A DNA stretch of 64,000 nt from Lates calcarifer (Eukaryota > Chordata > Actinopteri > Centropomidae). The DNA lies in NCBI RefSeq assembly GCF_001640805.2, contig NC_066850.1, forward strand, positions 1,073,149 to 1,137,148, in the 5' to 3' direction. Both the position numbers and the translations under genes were made by a program. Shown here one piece after another: positions 1 through 9,645 of this stretch (the first letter of the stretch is position 1; every line of letters starts with the position of its first letter). The notes below the pieces were generated by a model, which did not search any database, was not told the DNA's origin, and worked only from the letters and a program-made list of their open reading frames with translations.

Positions 1-1112
1 TGACTCTCACATCCTGTGAGTCAAAGCTGGCAAATCTGAATCATCTTATTTTTACTGCACTTGTTCAGACCACAGAAAACAGAATGGAACAACATATGCT
101 TCTTTTGGGACTGGATACGTATAAACACACCTGTTCTGACAGTCACCCACACCAACACCTTAACCACCCACACCTTATGTTATTATCTAAAGCAAGTCAG
201 TCCAATGAACAAGTATAAAACTGATTGAGTGGAAAAGTTTTTTCCCCCATACAATTTAGTGGAGTTAACAGGGGTTACTAGAAATCCATGACATGTAAGA
301 CTAACAGATGTATAGCCGGTCTTAAATCTAATAGATCGAAAGGGTCTGTATTGGCAACACAGTGTATTCTGTTTACAGCTAAATCCTCACAGAACACCTC
401 ATTGATTGTTACGCTGCAATTAATGTCCTCTATATATATAATTCTGAGGTATTGTACAAGTATTTTGATGCAGTTTGTTGACTGTATGCAACACTGTGGG
501 CTCTACGTTCAACACTTGGTTTCACTGAGAACTCCCAATTTATCTATTTTAATTCTGCATCAGTAATCAGACTCACAAAACTGGAAAGGTGCCCACACCG
601 GTGCCAGCCAGCTGTATCTTCAACAGGCATGCAAACATCTGTAAGAACCAGGATCCGTATCACTGGTGAGTCTATTTAAGGTAATAGCTTCCCCTGGCAC
701 AGGCCATCTGACAGAGCTAATTACGATAAAGTCTCAGCTGGGAGGTTTCACACACTGCCTGAGAAACCTTAAAAACAGAGAAACAGCCTGTTTTTCACTG
801 TTTCTCTTCTTTTGTTTTCCCTCTCAAATCACTGTTCCACTCCTTAAACACTCTTAACTCCCCAGCGGAGGCCTTCCTCATTAAGGGGATGGAAGCGTTT
901 CAGATTTCTCTTCCTCCTCCTCCTCCTCTTCCTCTTCAGCATGACAGTGTGGGGAACGCTTGATTGACAGGTGAGACATTTCTGTCGTTGGCATCTCTCC
1001 CAGGTGTCCCGTCTCCTCACCGGGATATGTTTATACACGCACCCACACATGCACAGAGGACTGACAGAGACAACTGTGCACACATTCTCACAAACAGCAA
1101 TGACTGGATGTG

Positions 1113-1113
<1 letters not shown>

Positions 1114-1143
<30 letters not shown>
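1114..1143. repeat. (AC)n microsatellite
   Basis: Uninterrupted AC dinucleotide run, about 15 units. Confidence 0.95.
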
Positions 1144-1146
<3 letters not shown>

Positions 1147-1461
1147 CACAGGGCTACTGATGCATTTACACGTCCCAGAAGACGACCTGTGAAAATTGGG
1201 TACTGTGAAATGATAGGACATTAACAATAGGTATATACAATAGGTAATAGGTAGGACTGTTTGTATTTTGGTAAAGACACTGTCACTGTCATTGCTACAA
1301 AAAATACAGAACAATGCATTTCCATTATTCTCTATTTAAGTTAGATTCTGTATTCGTGCACGTGCCAGTGTTTCTGAATTTGTGATGTCTCGGAGCTACT
1401 ATTGTTCAGGGATAGACTGACATGCAATATCTGCAAATACTTCCACGTTTATGTAGATAGC

Positions 1462-1469
1462 TGTGTGTG

Positions 1470-1504
<35 letters not shown>

Positions 1505-1506
1505 GT
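1462..1506. repeat. (TG)n microsatellite
   Basis: TG dinucleotide run with one TT interruption near 1484. Confidence 0.95.
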
Positions 1507-3009
1507 CCTGGAAATACCTGAAGCTTTGAAATTAAACTTCTGGTTCTTCCAACTTCCTATAATTCAGATGATGCACCCACATGCACACACTCACACACAT
1601 TTGCAATATGTTGTGCTTAATATAATCCTGAACTACAAATGAGAAAATGAAAAATAAGAATTTTGATTCTCTAGAAAAACAGTTTTCTCTCTCTCCAGTG
1701 CCAGTAAATCCTATTAACAATGAGACAGAGAAGAAAACAAAACAAAAATAAAATAAAAGATGCTTCCACTTGGGCCAAATCGAGTAAAAATTATATTTGA
1801 ATAAATGAATAAATTCAATGCAAAAGCAATCTTCCTCTAAACTCCAGATTACATGGTTATCTGCGCAAGGTTTAGGATATAGAGGACAGTGATGCATGCA
1901 TGGAGCAATTCATTTCTATTATAGAGTATCTGAGAAGAGTAAAGTTACTTAAACCCGGTCATCCTGAAGACCAAGAGTTTTGCTCTAGTGTTGCAAAATT
2001 AGGTGGAAAAGTAATACCTGGTTAGCTCATAGATTGTTTTTATGGATGTCCACTGTCATGAAACTTTTATGTAAAGCTTGTGGAGGAAGGTCAGAGGAAA
2101 ACTTCTTTAGCTGCAACAACTGGCAGTAGGGATGCCATTATGTAACTGTAAAATTGATGGTGTCTTGCTGTTGCTGAAATTCAGTTTGCGTCTGTTTTTA
2201 CAAAAACAAAAATCTGTTGCTTGTGACTTTTACAGTAAATACTGATGAGAGAATTTGCAGTTCAAACCTGAAATATATTCAGGACAGATAAACAGACTAA
2301 CAGTGTTTGTGCGTTAAAGCCTGTGTTCACTGACTTATATAAAGTCCCACTCAAGGTCCATTAATTTCTTTATAGACTGGAAACTCAAGGGTTGACTGAT
2401 GTCATCTCTCTCTGGGTAACTTCTGCCTCGTTCAGCCTCAGTGCCTCTCCAGAATTAATCTGAAAAACAGGAGTGAGTGTTTAGAGTTGTTGTGTCAGAA
2501 AAGTTTACTTATTGAGATAATGATAATATAATTTTTTATAGCACATATTTTCTTACAGAACACTACCTTTGCTGCAGGTGATGTTACATTTTATAATCTA
2601 TCTATATATACTTACACATTGTCACCTCTAGATTCATACAGTATATAAATGATGATTTCCTCAGGAACATGGAGCAGAGAAAGTATATCTCACCCTGATT
2701 AGTGTCAGAAAAGCGTCTTTAACGTGTTCTAGTAATCATCCATGCACCCCCACATTCCTCCATAGCATGCTCAAGTCCATGCAGCACTTTGAGCACATTA
2801 AGATGGGCGTATCACGTGGCACAACAAAGGAAACACAGCATGTTAGGTCTACTACAGGGACTACTATAGATATGATGTAGGCCTCTCCTGGTGAGTTCTG
2901 AAAAGAAACCTTTGGAAGTTTTTATTGCAGATTCAAATTTCGATTGATATTATGTGCTGGGCAAAATAACATTAGAATACAGGCCAGCATTCAGACGTTG
3001 GCTGACGTG

Positions 3010-3260
3010 TGTTGTCATTGTTCCTTACCATAGTAAGCGGTGCAAAGCGGCACAGAAATGTGGTCGGAAAAACGAGCTAAACCAACTTTTGAGTCGTTGC
3101 TTTGTCACTTTGGTTTGTTAGCAGTGTGATGAACATATTTATCAAATAAGTCTGGATGCTAAGACAAGCTTTGGAGCTGTTTATATCAAACACGAGTGAG
3201 GCTGGACGCTGAACACACCTGCGACGCAAAGGTAACGCTAACGAGCTAACGACGCTCATT
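3010..3260 (+). repeat. decayed first-exon-like segment, inverted relative to 13262-13460
   Basis: The reverse complement resembles 13262-13460 through ordered blocks: GTTAGCTCGTTAGC, a TTACCTT/CAGGTGTGTTC block, CTTAGCATCCA-ACTT, GTGCTAAC-like and CTCGTTTTTCCG. Read on the plus strand it ends in a good donor, CGCAAAG|GTAACG (exon end 3231), at the same place as the donor in the other copy. No CCAAT or GC boxes are seen upstream, so this copy may have no promoter. Any short ORF differs between the two copies, so the segment is probably non-coding. Confidence 0.55.
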
Positions 3261-3365
3261 CTAAAGGGGCTATCGATTCAAGTTTCCCTGACATGAGCTG
3301 TGGGCCCCTGAAGGTACCGCTGGTAGAGGGGCGGGGTTGGTTTGTTTCCGTCAGTAAGACTCCTG

Positions 3366-4162
3366 AGGTCTGTACTACGAAGGGAGTTTAACCTACTCGG
3401 ATTTAACTCGGGGTTATCAAGGAAACAAACCCTGACTGCCTCGATCTGTGTTAAACGGTACGACGGTGGTTCAGATGTCGGTAAGTTGAGTTGGTGTTAA
3501 CTTAATCAGAGTTAGTGCGCATGCATAAAACGGGCGTGCACCGTATCTCTCAGATGAAGAGCGCACGTTAATTCTGTCGACTCTAGCAACACAATGTAAA
3601 ACCGCGGCTGTCAACAAAACCAGGGAGACTTGTCACATGTTCTCTGGGTTCTTAATCTGTAATATGAGATGTAAGAACACAGAAAATATGTGATGATTTT
3701 TCAGATACTTGGATTACAGTCAACACGTGGGTCACATGTCTGAGAATGAGCTGTTCCTGTTAATGATGTTCTGCCTGGGACACTCAGGCTGTATATGTAC
3801 AACACCCTGTCGCATTATATTGTCTTTCAGGACAATAATGCCCCCCCACTCCCATTTAAAAGATTATTGAAATCGATAATATGCTACACTAATGATGCTA
3901 AATTCTGCAGCTTGACTGTGAGAAAAGAAATTACAAATTAAAATAACTGAAATTGAAAATGGAAAATGCAGAGTATAAAAAACACCATTTATTGGTTCAC
4001 ATACCTCTACCATCCATTACATACTTTACCATGGCAGCAGCCCCGGGTAAAACCTGTCCACCTTTCATAGTACGGGTAAATCGGGAAGTTACACCTGACG
4101 TCACCAAGTTACTCCTGAAGTTACCCTGATAGGCCAGTGACCTCGCTTCGTAGTATAGGCCT
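3366..4162. mobile_element. PIF/Harbinger-type non-autonomous element (MITE), 797 bp
   Basis: The left end reads AGGTCTGTACTACGAAG and the right end, reverse-complemented, reads AGGCCTATACTACGAAG (15 of 17 identical). The element is flanked on both sides by CTG (3363-3365 and 4163-4165), a 3-bp target-site duplication as expected for the PIF/Harbinger superfamily. TGTACTACGAAG termini are familiar from fish Harbinger MITEs (recall). There is no transposase ORF. The interior is moderately CpG-rich on the left and AT-rich on the right. Confidence 0.75.
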
Positions 4163-4717
4163 CTGGTAGACTAACACAATCAAGAATAAAGAAGAACACA
4201 ATCAATGTATTGTTATGATGTTATTATTCTGTAACTATATCAACATTTTTATATATCACAGATAATATTATTGCCAATAATATTGACAGTGGCTATTGAT
4301 CCAAAGTCATTTCAATTGTCAGTTTATTTTCTTTTATATGATGAAATGATCTCTCAATTCCTTGAACTTATATCCAGAACCCTCTGTACTTTTATTTAGA
4401 TGGTTTAAACAGTTGGAGCTTTGTATTAATATTTGTTGTTTCTGATTTTCCTCTACAGGGCTCAAACTTCACAGAAAAAAAGAGACTGACATGAAAATTC
4501 ACAAAAGGTTGGCGTTGGTTTATTCTTTTCAACCTGACTGTGTCTTTATCTCAGCTGCAGTTTGACAGTTTAAAAACTGTTGTCTTGAATAAATCTTAAA
4601 ATTAAAACTGCTGTCAAAAATAGAAAACATTTAAATCTGGCCTTATTTCCAGGTAGTACATACTTTACGTTTCTGTTTGTACAAAACAGATAGCTCAAAG
4701 TATCGTTGTATGTCCTT
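4163..4717. other. AT-rich spacer between MITE and satellite
   Basis: No gene or repeat family recognised. A CTCTACAG/GGGCTC acceptor-like site near 4459 followed by AAAAG|GTTGGC near 4508 could be a small exon downstream of the 3231 donor, but there is nothing else to support it. Confidence 0.4.
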
Positions 4718-5250
4718 AAAATATCATAGTATAACGTGGTCAAAAATGTTAAAAAAAGGTCACAATATAGTATGTGATCAACAATCTGAAGAAAATGTCA
4801 TTCTGATCAGCAGTGTTAATAAAATGTCATTCAATAGATTGTATATATATATCTAAATTTCACAAAAAGTCATAGTATGTGGTCAAAAATATGCTAAAAA
4901 TGTCATAGTATAGTAAGTGGTCAAAAATGTCACCAAAAAGTCATAGTATAGTATGTGGTCAAAAATGTCACTAAAAAGTCATAGTATAGTAAGTGGTCAA
5001 AAATATGCTAAAAAAGTCATAGTATAGTATGTGGTCAAAAATGTCACCAAAAAATCATACTTTAGTATGTGGTCAAAAATGTCACCAAAAAGTCATAGTA
5101 TAGTAAGTGGTCAAAAATGTCACCAAAAAAGTCATAGTATAGTATGTGGTCAAAAATGTCACCAAAAAATCATAGTATTAGTATGTGGTCAAAAATGTCA
5201 CCAAAAAGTCATAGTATAGTAAGTGGTCAAAAATGTCACCAAAAAGTCAT
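4718..5250. repeat. 38-39 bp satellite array, left part
   Basis: Tandem copies of a monomer reading GTCATAGTATAGTATG, TGGTCAAAAATGTCACC, then an A-run. The leftmost copies (about 4718-4900) are degenerate. From about 4990, copies alternate between GTAAGTGG and GTATGTGG variants in an A-T-T order, giving a three-monomer higher-order unit of about 115 bp. The array runs straight into the assembly gap. Confidence 0.95.
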
Positions 5251-6250
5251 NNNNNNNNNNNNNNNNNNNNNNNNNNNNNNNNNNNNNNNNNNNNNNNNNN
5301 NNNNNNNNNNNNNNNNNNNNNNNNNNNNNNNNNNNNNNNNNNNNNNNNNNNNNNNNNNNNNNNNNNNNNNNNNNNNNNNNNNNNNNNNNNNNNNNNNNNN
5401 NNNNNNNNNNNNNNNNNNNNNNNNNNNNNNNNNNNNNNNNNNNNNNNNNNNNNNNNNNNNNNNNNNNNNNNNNNNNNNNNNNNNNNNNNNNNNNNNNNNN
5501 NNNNNNNNNNNNNNNNNNNNNNNNNNNNNNNNNNNNNNNNNNNNNNNNNNNNNNNNNNNNNNNNNNNNNNNNNNNNNNNNNNNNNNNNNNNNNNNNNNNN
5601 NNNNNNNNNNNNNNNNNNNNNNNNNNNNNNNNNNNNNNNNNNNNNNNNNNNNNNNNNNNNNNNNNNNNNNNNNNNNNNNNNNNNNNNNNNNNNNNNNNNN
5701 NNNNNNNNNNNNNNNNNNNNNNNNNNNNNNNNNNNNNNNNNNNNNNNNNNNNNNNNNNNNNNNNNNNNNNNNNNNNNNNNNNNNNNNNNNNNNNNNNNNN
5801 NNNNNNNNNNNNNNNNNNNNNNNNNNNNNNNNNNNNNNNNNNNNNNNNNNNNNNNNNNNNNNNNNNNNNNNNNNNNNNNNNNNNNNNNNNNNNNNNNNNN
5901 NNNNNNNNNNNNNNNNNNNNNNNNNNNNNNNNNNNNNNNNNNNNNNNNNNNNNNNNNNNNNNNNNNNNNNNNNNNNNNNNNNNNNNNNNNNNNNNNNNNN
6001 NNNNNNNNNNNNNNNNNNNNNNNNNNNNNNNNNNNNNNNNNNNNNNNNNNNNNNNNNNNNNNNNNNNNNNNNNNNNNNNNNNNNNNNNNNNNNNNNNNNN
6101 NNNNNNNNNNNNNNNNNNNNNNNNNNNNNNNNNNNNNNNNNNNNNNNNNNNNNNNNNNNNNNNNNNNNNNNNNNNNNNNNNNNNNNNNNNNNNNNNNNNN
6201 NNNNNNNNNNNNNNNNNNNNNNNNNNNNNNNNNNNNNNNNNNNNNNNNNN
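5251..6250. other. assembly gap, 1000 N
   Basis: Exactly 1000 unknown bases inside the 38-39 bp satellite; the flanks on both sides are the same monomer. A round-number gap usually stands for unknown length, so the array could be much longer. ORFs drawn across it are meaningless. Confidence 0.99.
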
Positions 6251-6455
6251 AGTCATAGTATAGTATGTGGTCAAAAATGTCACCAAAAAGTCATAGTATA
6301 GCTATGTGTGTCAAAAATATGTCTATCAAAAATGTCATAGTATAGTATGTGGTCAAAAATATGCTAAAAATGTCATAGTATAGTATGTGGTCAAAAATAT
6401 GCTAAAAATGTCATAGTATAGTATGTGGTCAAAAATGTCACCAAAAAGTCATAGT
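6251..6455. repeat. 38-39 bp satellite array, right of gap
   Basis: Continuation of the same monomer, with variants containing ATATGCTAAAAATGTC in place of ATGTCACCAAAAA. It ends mid-monomer (GTCATAGT) where a LINE tail is inserted. Confidence 0.95.
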
Positions 6456-6817
6456 CTCTGTCTCTTTCTGCAGGTATTTCTGCCTCTGGAGCTGTAGAGT
6501 CTGATCTGTGATGACAAGTCTCCTGCTTCTCCTACAACTCCACTCAACACCTGCTGCTATAATTAGAAATGACTTATACTGCTATTAGTTGTATTGCTAT
6601 ATTAGCAGTTAATACTTTAATTATCACTGCTATCATTACTACTGCTGTATTACTGGCATCACCTTACATTTTATTGGAACCTGTGTTATGCTATGTTCTT
6701 CTCTCGCTATCCCCCACCCCCACCCCCTTCCTCTCCTGTTGTTGTGATTTGGTGCTATATAAATAAAATTGAATTGAAATTGAATTGAATTATATAAATA
6801 AAATTGAATTGAATTGA
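6456..6817 (+). mobile_element. LINE 3' tail (5'-truncated) inserted into the satellite
   Basis: This 362-bp segment interrupts one satellite monomer: the left flank ends GTCATAGT and the right flank resumes ATAGTATGTGG, which together rebuild the monomer. The 3' end has TGTTGTGATTTGGTGC and TATATAAATAAAATTGAATT followed by GAATT repeats, the tail typical of a very common fish LINE family (recall). It starts with TCTGCAGGTATTTCTGCC and TGGAGCTGTAGAGTCTG. There is no coding capacity; the small ORF at 6569-6766 is chance. Confidence 0.75.
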
Positions 6818-6945
6818 ATAGTATGTGGTCATAAATATCACCAAAATGTCATACTATATAGTTTGTGGTCAAAAATATGCTAAAAATGTCATAGGAAAGT
6901 ATGGTCAAAAATGGCCAAAGTAAGTCTTAGGGTTAGAGCTTGATG
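6818..6945. repeat. transition zone between the two satellites
   Basis: Degenerate 38-39 bp monomers (AGTATGTGGTCATAAATATC, then TTTGTGGTCAAAAATATG) pass into the first monomer that carries GTCTTAGGGTTAG near 6922. The shared core GTGGTCAAAAATGTC continues through, so the longer satellite looks derived from the shorter one. Confidence 0.8.
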
Positions 6946-9575
6946 AGATGTTAGGGTTAGGGTTAGTTTGATGAGCAGTTACGGCATGTAGTCAGAAATG
7001 TTCTAAAAAAGTTTTAGGGTTAGGGTTAGTTTGATGAGAGATTACAGCATGTGGTCAAAAATGTCCAAAAAAAAGTCTTAGGGTTAGGGTTAGGGTTAGT
7101 TTGATGAGCAGTTACGGCATGTAGTCAAAAATGTCCTAAAAAAGTCTTAGGGTTAGGGTTAGAGCTTGATGAGAGGTTAGGGTTAGGGTTAATTTGATGA
7201 GAGATTAGGGCATGTGGTCAAAAATGTCCAAAAAAAGTCTTAGGGTTAGGGTTAGGGTTAGTTTGATGAGAGATTACAGCATGTGGTCAAAAATGTCCAA
7301 AAAAAAGTCTTAGGGTTAGGGTTAGGGTTAGGGTTAGTTTGATGAGAGATTACAGCATGTGGTCAAAAATGTCCAAAAAAGTCTTTGGGTTAGGGTTAGG
7401 GTTAGTTTGATGAGAGATTACAGCATGTAGTCAGAAATGTCCAAAAAAAGTCTTAGGGTTAGTTTGATGAGAGGTTACGGCATGTGGTCAAAAATGTCCT
7501 AAAAAAGTCTTAGGGTTAGGGTTAGGGTTAGGGTTAGTTTGATGAGAGATTACGGCATGTGGTCAAAAATGTCCAAAAAAAGTCTTAGGGTTAGAGCTTG
7601 ATGAGATGTTAGGGTTAGGGTTAGTTTGATGAGAGATTACGGCATGTGGTCAAAAATGTCCAAAAAAAGTCTTAGGGTTAGGGTTAGGGTTAGTTTGATG
7701 AGAGGTTACGGCATGTGGTCAAAAATGTCCAAAAAAAGTCTTAGGGTTAGGGTTAGGGTTAGTTTGCTGAGAGATTACGGCATGTGGTCAAAAATGTCCA
7801 AAAAAAGTCTTAGGGTTAGGGTTAGAGCTTGATGAGAGGTTAGGGTTAGGGTTAATTTGATGAGAGATTACGGCATGTGGTCGAAAATGTCCTAAAAAAG
7901 TTTTAGGGTTAGGGTTAGGGTTAGTTTGATGAGAGATTACAGCATGTGGTCAAAAATGTCCTAAAAAAGTCTTAGGGTTAGGGTTAGGGTTAGTTTGATG
8001 AGAGATTACGGCATGAGGTCATAAATGTCCAAAAAAAGTCTTAGGGTTAGGGTTAGGGTTAGTTTGATGAGAGGTTACGGCATGTGGTCAAAAATGTCCA
8101 AAAAAAGTCTTAGGGTTAGGGTTAGTTTGATGAGAGATTACAACATGTGGTCAAAAATGTCCTAAAAAAGTCTTAGGGTTAGGGTTAGGGTTAGTTTGAT
8201 GAGAGATTACAGCATGTGGTCAAAAATGTCCAAAAAAAGTCTTAGGGTTAGGGTTAGGGTTAGTTTGATGAGAGATTACGGCATGTGGTCAAAAATGTCC
8301 AAAAAAAGTCTTAGGGTTAGGGTTAGGGTTAGTTTGATGAGAGATTACGGCATGTGGTCGAAAATGTCCTAAAAACGTTTTAGGGTTAGGGTTAGGGTTA
8401 GTTTGATGAGAGATTACAGCATGTGGTCAAAAATGTCCTAAAAAAGTCTTAGGGTTAGGGTTAGAGCTTGATGAGAGGTTAGGGTTAGGGTTAGTTTGAT
8501 GAGAGATTACGGCATGTGGTCAAAAATGTCCAAAAAAAGTCTTAGGGTTAGGGTTAGGGTTAGTTTGATGAGAGGTTACGGCATGTGGTCAAAAATGTCC
8601 AAAAAAAGTCTTAGGGTTAGGGTTAGGGTTAGTTTGCTGAGAGATTACGGCATGTGGTCAAAAATGTCCAAAAAAAGTCTTTGGGTTAGGGTTAGTTTGA
8701 TGAGAGATTACAGCATGTGGTCAAAAATGTCGAAAAAAAGTCTTAGGGTTAGGGTTAGAGCTTGATGAGAGGTTAGGGTTAGGGTTAATTTGATGAGAGA
8801 TTACGGCATGTGGTCGAAAATGTCCTAAAAAAGTTTTAGGGTTAGGGTTAGGGTTAGTTTGATGAGAGATTACAGCATGTGGTCAAAAATGTCCTAAAAA
8901 AGTCTTAGGGTTAGGGTTAGGGTTAGTTTGATGAGAGATTACGGCATGTGGTCAAAAATGTCCAAAAAAAGTCTTAGGGTTAGGGTTAGGGTTAGTTTGA
9001 TGAGAGGTTACGGCATGTGGTCAAAAATGTCCAAAAAAAGTCTTAAGGTTAGGGTTAGTTTGATGAGAGATTACAACATGTGGTCAAAAATGTCCTAAAA
9101 AAGTCTTAGGGTTAGGGTTAGTTTGATGAGAGATTACAGCATGTGGTCAAAAATGTCCTAAAAAAGTCTTAGGGTTAGGGTTAGGGTTAGTTTGATGAGA
9201 GATTACGGCATGTGGTCAAAAATGTCCAAAAAAAGTCTTAGGGTTAGGGTTAGGGTTAGTTTGATGAGAGATTACAGCATGTGGTCAAAAATGTCCAAAA
9301 AAAGTCTTAGGGTTAGGGTTAGGGTTAGTTTGATGAGAGATTACGGCATGTGGTCAAAAATGTCCAAAAAAAGTCTTAGGGTTAGGGTTAGGGTTAGTTT
9401 GATGAGAGATTACGGCATGTGGTCGAAAATGTCCTAAAAACGTTTTAGGGTTAGGGTTAGGGTTAGTTTGATGAGAGATTACAGCATGTGGTCAAAAATG
9501 TCCTAAAAAAGTCTTAGGGTTAGGGTTAGGGTTAGTTTGATGAGAGATTACAGCATGTGGTCAAAAATGTTATAG
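6946..9575. repeat. telomere-repeat-containing satellite, about 69 bp monomer
   Basis: About 38 tandem monomers of the form GTC(TTAGGG)n, TTAGTTTGATGAGAGATTA, CGGCATGTGGTCAAAAATG, TCCAAAAAAA. With n = 3 the unit is 69 bp; n = 2 and 4 give 63 and 75 bp. Short variant units begin TTAGAGCTTGATGAGAGG. Monomers near 7310 and 7508 carry four GGG runs in a row, enough for an intramolecular G-quadruplex. All TTAGGG units point the same way (G-rich strand to the right). Array-encoded ORFs (MWSKMSKKSLRVRVRV) are translations of the repeat, not proteins. Confidence 0.95.
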
Positions 9576-9582
9576 TAAGTCA

Positions 9583-9645
9583 TAAAAGATAAGATAACCC
9601 TTTATTAGTCCCACAATGCAGAAATTTACAAAGTCTTTCAGGTAC
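9583..9645. repeat. fish dispersed repeat (TTTATTAGTCCCACAATG type)
   Basis: AAGATAAGATAACCC followed by TTTATTAGTCCCACAATGC and GAAATTTACA matches a motif I recognise as widespread in fish genomes (often GATAAGATA...GGGGAAATT). It directly abuts the end of the satellite; the family cannot be named with certainty. Confidence 0.55.

Larger units (their letters stand above)
1..2999. other. intergenic, no gene recognised
   Basis: AT-rich non-coding sequence. It contains an (AC)n tract at 1114-1143, a (GT)n tract at 1462-1506, and a pyrimidine run (CCTCCTCCTCCTCC) near 911-932. Short ORFs on both strands have no recognisable domain; one on the minus strand at 844-1314 is built largely from the microsatellite and an arginine-rich run. 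Confidence 0.6.

Noticed and set aside
844..1314. 156-codon minus-strand ORF with CVCVCVCVC and RKRRRRRRKR stretches
   Set aside because: Translation of a CA microsatellite and a CCT-rich run; no domain.
5144..6301. ORFs of 340-385 codons across the middle of the satellite
   Set aside because: They are open only because the 1000 N of the assembly gap contain no stops.
7626..9437. Repeated-peptide ORFs (MWSKMSKKSLRVRVRVSL) that could suggest a repeat protein
   Set aside because: They are the telomeric satellite read in one frame. Units of 63, 69 and 75 bp are all multiples of three, which keeps the frame open by arithmetic.
6946..9575. CRISPR-like array or a true chromosome end
   Set aside because: There are no distinct spacers between identical repeats, the genome is a vertebrate's, and unique sequence with the grm8 gene continues for more than 50 kb beyond the array.
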